64,000 bases of DNA from assembly GCF_004114915.1 (NCBI RefSeq), contig NZ_CP022219.1:186001-250000 (forward strand). Direction: 5' to 3'. The stretch's first letter is position 1; the number at the start of each line of letters is the position of its first letter. The notes under the pieces were generated by a model, which was given only the letters and a program-made list of their open reading frames with translations, was not told the origin of the DNA and did not search any database. The position numbers and the translations under genes are program-made. The DNA is from Bradyrhizobium guangxiense (GTDB lineage: Bacteria; Pseudomonadota; Alphaproteobacteria; Rhizobiales; Xanthobacteraceae). Positions 61,101 through 64,000 of this stretch are shown here, piece by piece.

Positions 61101-61542
61101 CGGCCTGGCGCTGGCGTGTTTCAACGGGTGAGGGTGCAGGAGCCGGCCGCGGCGGCTGAGGCCGGGAGATTTGCGACAATCGCGCATCGAGCCGCGAGAT
61201 CGCGTCGTTGAGCTGACGCGCGACGCCCTGCTCGCGCGAGACGTCTGGTCTTGGAGAGTCCTGGCGCGGCGCAGGCTTTGAAATCCGTTCGATCTGCTGG
61301 GTGATCGCGTCGAGCCGCTGGTGGATGTCGGCGACTTCGCGGCTCTCCCGGCTCGGCATGTGTTGCGGATGCTGATCCTGACGCTGATCGTAAGGTCCGC
61401 GAAAATTCGGCGGGGCGGTCTCGCCGAGCGTGGAGTTGAGCCAATCGTTGAGTGACATGCCCGCGCGACGCGCAGCAGCTTCGGCCCGCTCCCTGACGGA
61501 CGGATCGATACCGTCAACACTCCACGATACGCGCGAATTCAT
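58111..61542 (-). CDS. PodJ-like polar localisation factor with Sel1 repeats
   Basis: Start ATG 61542 (MNSRVSWSVDGIDPSVRERA) gives 1143 residues. The order is: a ribbon-helix-helix-like N-terminus (ERAEAAARRAGMSLNDWLN), a Pro-rich stretch, a long coiled-coil region (about 230-620), a Pro/Ala-rich linker, one membrane helix (about 774-796, SLLVGASVVVIVLGTFKMAM), a second Pro-rich linker that should be periplasmic, and at least four Sel1-type repeats (about 920-1090, such as EVGVRFAEGKGVATNYDEAA). This layout is that of the PodJ family, which organises cell poles in Caulobacter and rhizobia. The exact partners are unknown here. Confidence 0.88.
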   Translation of the reverse strand: MNSRVSWSVDGIDPSVRERAEAAARRAGMSLNDWLNSTLGETAPPNFRGPYDQRQDQHPQHMPSRESREVADIHQRLDAITQQIERISKPAPRQDSPRPDVSREQGVARQLNDAISRLDARLSQISRPQPPRPAPAPSPVETRQRQADAVERAAAQVYRNAPPLSPASFDVAVAEITARQSELDGFTPRQMPPRAAPSIAPAAAPYAPPMTPMAAPPAPAYAPPPPPPGPDFSSLERHLLKITSQIESLQRPDTTEQAINAFRSELAEIRAAITEAMPRRAIESIENEIRSLHRRIDETRSSGTDGQVLSGIEHALSDIKQVLRTLTPAEQLTGYDEAIRNLGAKLDLILRANDDPSTVRQLEGAIAALRGIVSNVASNEALARLSEDVQLLSSKVDQITRASGYGDSFAVLEQRIAALTAALETHERPQPSESTEHLEAAIRALSDRFDRMQVGNDSASTFAHLEQRVSYLLERIEAAAEPHNGNLSRVEDGLHDILRHLERQQATYSALAESRHAAAADSDVVDLVKRELSDIRYSQAETNRSTQDSLDAVHSALGHVVDRLSMIEGDLRAVRTAPPPAAPQPMPMPMAAPLEPVPIAREPRPQAQPPKYEYDPKPELPNPAAAQGAQAAFVAAPREFHAAAPAAPPPLPAAPSVPPRAISEILEPHTAPARTALAPELPPDHPLEPGTRPGGRATPSERIAASESAISDIPAAPKEPVSSSSFIAAARRAAQAAAAQPEKPARGAKGGAKAGADRGKDKGKDGGSTITSKIRSLLVGASVVVIVLGTFKMAMSLLEGSPPPAPQAMDNTSSQPAPQAPPPVIENKPATPEQVTPSMTSPTPIGRQSQNNAAPAPAANSGNAASVEIPAIPATTPPAPPATSEVTGALSGTSRAKLGLVQVPPSEKLPDAIGGPGLRTAAMKGDATAAYEVGVRFAEGKGVATNYDEAAKWYDRAAQAGVIPATFRLGTLYEKGLGVKKDADIARRYYTQAAERGNAKAMHNLAVLDADGGGRGANYKSAAQWFRKAADRGVADSQFNLGILYARGIGVEQNLAESYKWFSLAAAQGDADAAGKRDDVAKRLDPQSLAAAKLAIQTFSAEPQPDDAVNVPAPNGGWDSAPQAAAKPAPKQVAVKRSASAAH

Positions 61543-61732
61543 GACTCTGTCCGGTTCCGACTCCGGCGCCCCACCCGGCGCCTCCAGCCTTCCCACGCGT
61601 GCCGGTTGCAAAGACAATCGAATTTGGCGCGGGTCGTCTGCCTCGAAAACCGACTTTTTCCTGTTACGGTAAATAACGAGTTAAGGAATGCGGCGCCGGT
61701 GTCTTAAAGTTGGGCGGGGGGAACCACCGGCT

Positions 61733-61820
61733 CGTCATGCCCGGGCTTGCCCCGGCCATCCACGTTCTTCGGTGTCGTGCGAACGGTCGTGGATGGCCGG
61801 GACAAGCCCGACCATGACGA
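61733..61820. repeat. REP-like palindrome, type B copy 2
   Basis: CGTCATGCCCGGGCTTGCCC...GGCCATCCACG and its complement CGTGGATGGCC...GACAAGCCCGACCATGACG form an 88-base palindrome in the 300-base gap between the PodJ-like and PadR genes. The rest of that gap shows no gene. Confidence 0.85.
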
Positions 61821-61842
61821 TGCAGAGGCGGCTACCAGACCC

Positions 61843-62433
61843 TCAGCCCTTCCCCTCGCGCTTGCCATCCTCGATCGGGACCACCGCGGCCTTGCCGGTC
61901 ATGGTCGACAGTGCGGCGAGCGTCTCCTCGCAGAAGTCGGCCACCATCTGTTCATGCCGGGCCCCCAGGCGGAGCAGCAGCAAATTGCCGAGGTCGAGCC
62001 GGCCCTCCGCGGTGCCGTCGGGAAAGCGCTTCTTCAGGATGCGCTCGTAATTGGCGTGGCGGTCGCGATGGTGCTCCAGGCGCGCCATCAGGTCGGTGCG
62101 CAGCGGCTCGATGTCGATGCTGTCGAGGGCATGGAGGCGGACCAGGAGGTCGTCCTTGGTCGAGGCCGGCGTGCTTGGTCGCGCGGCCCAGTGCCGCAGT
62201 GCTGTTCGCCCCTCCGGAGTGAGCGTATAAACCAGCTTGTTGGGCTTGCCTGATTGCACGACTTCGCGGCCCTGGATGTGGCCGCGGTCGCGCAGCTTGG
62301 AGAGCTCGCGGTAGATCTGCTGGTGGTCGGCCTTCCAGAAGAAGCCGATCGAGGAGTCGAACGTCTTGGCGAGCTCGTAGCCCGTCATCGGACGTTCCGT
62401 CAGGCATGCGAGGATTGCGTCGCCCAGGGCCAT
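61843..62433 (-). CDS. PadR-family transcriptional regulator
   Basis: The 196-residue protein has the PadR winged helix at 1-85 (ILACLTERPMTGYELAKTFD, KADHQQIYRELSKLRDRGHI, YTLTPEGRTAL) and a C-terminal helical dimerisation domain (about 95-190, Vir-like type). It is a repressor usually relieved by a small ligand such as a phenolic acid; the ligand here is unknown. It is divergent from the NTF2-like gene at 62631. A 22-bp palindrome 56 bases upstream of its start fits a PadR operator and could control both genes. Confidence 0.93.
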   Translation of the reverse strand: MALGDAILACLTERPMTGYELAKTFDSSIGFFWKADHQQIYRELSKLRDRGHIQGREVVQSGKPNKLVYTLTPEGRTALRHWAARPSTPASTKDDLLVRLHALDSIDIEPLRTDLMARLEHHRDRHANYERILKKRFPDGTAEGRLDLGNLLLLRLGARHEQMVADFCEETLAALSTMTGKAAVVPIEDGKREGKG

Positions 62434-62488
62434 GACCGGCCTCCTTCTTCGACCTCGACCAACTCGCTTGACTTTATGCGCATTAGCG

Positions 62489-62510
62489 CATATGCGTCAA
62501 TGTGCATATG
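62489..62510. promoter_or_regulatory. Candidate PadR operator
   Basis: CATATGC-N8-GCATATG has perfect 7-bp arms and matches the PadR-type half-site/N8/half-site layout. A second palindrome, ATGCGC-ATTA-GCGCAT (62476-62491), overlaps it. The stretch is conspicuously AT-rich. Confidence 0.7.
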
Positions 62511-62568
62511 AGGCATGCGGGCACGGGCCCAAGATCCGACCCGAAAAACCCAGCGGCATCAATCAGCA

Positions 62569-62594
62569 CGCTACTGTGCATGGGGTTGTTTTCG
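62569..62594 (+). repeat. 26-base exact repeat, copy 2
   Basis: Identical over 26 bases to 36664-36689. Here it lies 37 bases upstream of the NTF2-like gene, on the same strand, so it may be part of that gene's leader. Confidence 0.75.
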
Positions 62595-62630
62595 CGTTTT
62601 TTGTCCAGGCCTTAAGGGAGGCAGCTGAGA

Positions 62631-63014
62631 ATGACCGGCCTCGATTCCTGGTACGCCTACATGAAGTCCCACGACCGCACCGCGCTCTGGGACCTGCTGC
62701 ATCCCGATGCCGTGTTCGAAAGCCCGGTCGTGCATTCGCCGCAGCGTGGGCGCGACATCACCTTTAAATACCTTTCCAGCGCCGAGAAGGTGCTCGGTGG
62801 CCCCGGCTTCACCTATGTCGGTGAATGGCGCAGCGACAATGGCGCCGTGCTCGAATTCAAGACCATGATCGACGGCATCGAGATCAACGGTGTCGACATC
62901 ATCACCTTCGACGGCGAGGGACGCATCACGCATTTCAAGGTGATGGTGCGTCCGCTCAAGGCGATCAACATGTTGCACCGCCTGATGGCGGAGCGGCTGG
63001 CCGCCCAATCATGA
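62631..63014 (+). CDS. NTF2/SnoaL-like protein
   Basis: ATG 62631 follows AAGGGAGG. The 127-residue protein is a single NTF2-fold domain: SWYAYMKSHDRTALWDLLHPDAVFESP, then RDITFKYLSSAEKVLGGPGF and the sheet ...VLEFKTMIDGIEINGVDIIT. Such proteins may be isomerases, hydrolases or ligand binders; no catalytic role is clear. It is divergent from the PadR gene and 102 bases ahead of an acyl-CoA dehydrogenase gene on the same strand, suggesting a shared pathway. Confidence 0.88.
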   Translation: MTGLDSWYAYMKSHDRTALWDLLHPDAVFESPVVHSPQRGRDITFKYLSSAEKVLGGPGFTYVGEWRSDNGAVLEFKTMIDGIEINGVDIITFDGEGRITHFKVMVRPLKAINMLHRLMAERLAAQS

Positions 63015-63116
63015 CACTGCCCAGAGGTTGCAGAACCCGCTAGACTCGCGGGCAAGGCTGCGCCGCGGGACTCACGCGAACATCACCGTTTCAAAGCCCA
63101 TTGCCGGGAGAACCCC

Positions 63117-64000
63117 ATGCCGATCTACAAAGCCCCCGTCGAAGACGTGAACTTCCTGCTCAACGACGTCTTCCAGATCGACCGCTACGACAACCTCGCC
63201 GGCTTCTCCGATGCCTCGAGCGACGTGCGCGATGCCATTCTCGGCGAAGCCGCCAAGCTCGCCGAGGAGGTGCTGCAGCCGCTCAATCGCGTCGGCGACC
63301 TCGAAGGCTGCAAGCGCGCCGACGACGGCAGCGTCACCACGCCGAAGGGTTTCAAGGAGGCCTTCAAGCAGGTCGCCGACGGCGGCTGGCTCGGTCTCTC
63401 CGCGCCGCAGGAGTTCGGCGGCCAGGGCCTGCCGGTGACGCTCTCGCAAGCCGTCAACGAATTCCAGATCTCCGCCAACATGGCGTTCTCGATGTATGGC
63501 GGCCTCACCATGGGCGCGACCGCGGCGCTGCTGGTACACGGCACCCCCGAGCAGAAGAAGACCTATGTGCCGAAGATGGTGGCGGGCGAATGGACCGGCA
63601 CCATGAACCTGACCGAGCCGCATTGCGGCACCGACCTCGGTATGCTCCGCACCAAGGCGGTGCGCCAGGCTGACGGCAGCTTCAAGATCACGGGCACCAA
63701 GATCTTCATCTCGGCCGGCGAGCATGACCTCGCCGACAACATCATCCATCTCGTGCTGGCCCGCATCGAGGGCGCGCCCGCCGGCATCAAGGGCGTGTCG
63801 CTGTTCGTGGTGCCGAAGTTCCTGGTCAACGCCGACGGTTCGGTGGGGCAGCGCAACGGCGTCGTCTGCGGCTCGATCGAGCACAAGATGGGCATCCACG
63901 GCAATTCGACCTGCGTGATGAACTACGACAACGCCACCGGCTGGCTGATCGGCGAAGAGAACAAGGGCATGCAGGGCATGTTCGTGATGATGAACGAGGC
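63117..64000 (+). CDS. Acyl-CoA dehydrogenase, C-terminus outside window
   Basis: ATG 63117 follows CGGGAG. The frame is open to the right edge, showing 294 residues. The N-terminal extension ([20 protein letters not shown]) is typical of the larger (about 590-600 residue) acyl-CoA dehydrogenase branch that includes DmdC-like enzymes. The dehydrogenase core shows [19 protein letters not shown], then the FAD/substrate motif [19 protein letters not shown] and [15 protein letters not shown]. It oxidises an acyl-CoA at the alpha-beta bond, passing electrons to ETF; the substrate is not determined. The catalytic glutamate would be beyond the window. Confidence 0.93.
   Translation, partial: MPIYKAPVEDVNFLLNDVFQIDRYDNLAGFSDASSDVRDAILGEAAKLAEEVLQPLNRVGDLEGCKRADDGSVTTPKGFKEAFKQVADGGWLGLSAPQEFGGQGLPVTLSQAVNEFQISANMAFSMYGGLTMGATAALLVHGTPEQKKTYVPKMVAGEWTGTMNLTEPHCGTDLGMLRTKAVRQADGSFKITGTKIFISAGEHDLADNIIHLVLARIEGAPAGIKGVSLFVVPKFLVNADGSVGQRNGVVCGSIEHKMGIHGNSTCVMNYDNATGWLIGEENKGMQGMFVMMNE

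Overview
The window looks like chromosomal DNA of a Bradyrhizobium-like alphaproteobacterium (Hyphomicrobiales). This is inferred from the high GC content and from several signs together: a chvI-chvG-hprK-EIIA-HPr regulatory block near pckA, a short alphaproteobacterial HPr kinase, a PodJ-like polar factor with Sel1 repeats, many orphan PF04392 solute-binding proteins, and two dispersed palindromic repeat families of the kind common in rhizobia. No rRNA, tRNA, CRISPR array, prophage or insertion sequence was found. Both window edges cut through genes: a trypsin-like protease on the left and an acyl-CoA dehydrogenase on the right.

Layout. 1-8 kb: protease, radC, DMT exporter, Ada-type regulator, map, MscS channel, K+/H+ antiporter, PepSY protein. 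8-12 kb: modABC and two periplasmic proteins including MepA. 12-20 kb: PAS-GGDEF-EAL protein with a degenerate GGDEF site, purine permease, a secreted protein with a PEP-CTERM-like tail, AraC regulator, acyl-CoA dehydrogenase-like flavoprotein. 20-26.7 kb: a same-strand block of DUF2933 protein, ICMT-like membrane methyltransferase, archaeal-type methionine adenosyltransferase, and an ABC ATPase / FtsX permease / HlyD adaptor export system. 26.7-36.5 kb: accessory genes (two GNATs, GrpB, two orphan ABC binding proteins, MFS, a serine hydrolase, a TPR gene broken by an amber codon in its signal peptide, SRPBCC, alpha/beta hydrolase). 36.5-50 kb: lepA, glycosyltransferase, HPr/EIIA/HprK/ChvG/ChvI, HugZ-like protein, a secreted TPR-CHAT protein, pckA. 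50-64 kb: thioesterase, glgP, LysR/DMT divergent pair, TauE-TIGR02186 pair, PodJ-like protein, PadR regulator with a good candidate operator, NTF2-like protein, acyl-CoA dehydrogenase.

How genes work together. The incomplete PTS (HPr, EIIA-Man, HprK, no sugar permease) is translationally coupled to ChvG and lies near pckA, the classic rhizobial envelope/acid and carbon-status control node. ModABC is a complete molybdate importer. The most unusual locus is 20064-26681, where a bacterial chromosome carries an archaeal-family SAM synthetase beside a SAM-dependent-type membrane methyltransferase and a MacAB/DevBCA-like exporter. This suggests a dedicated SAM-fed modification and export module. 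The second point of interest is the TPR-CHAT protease-like protein between hugZ and pckA, with a broken, CHAT-less TPR relative 11 kb away.
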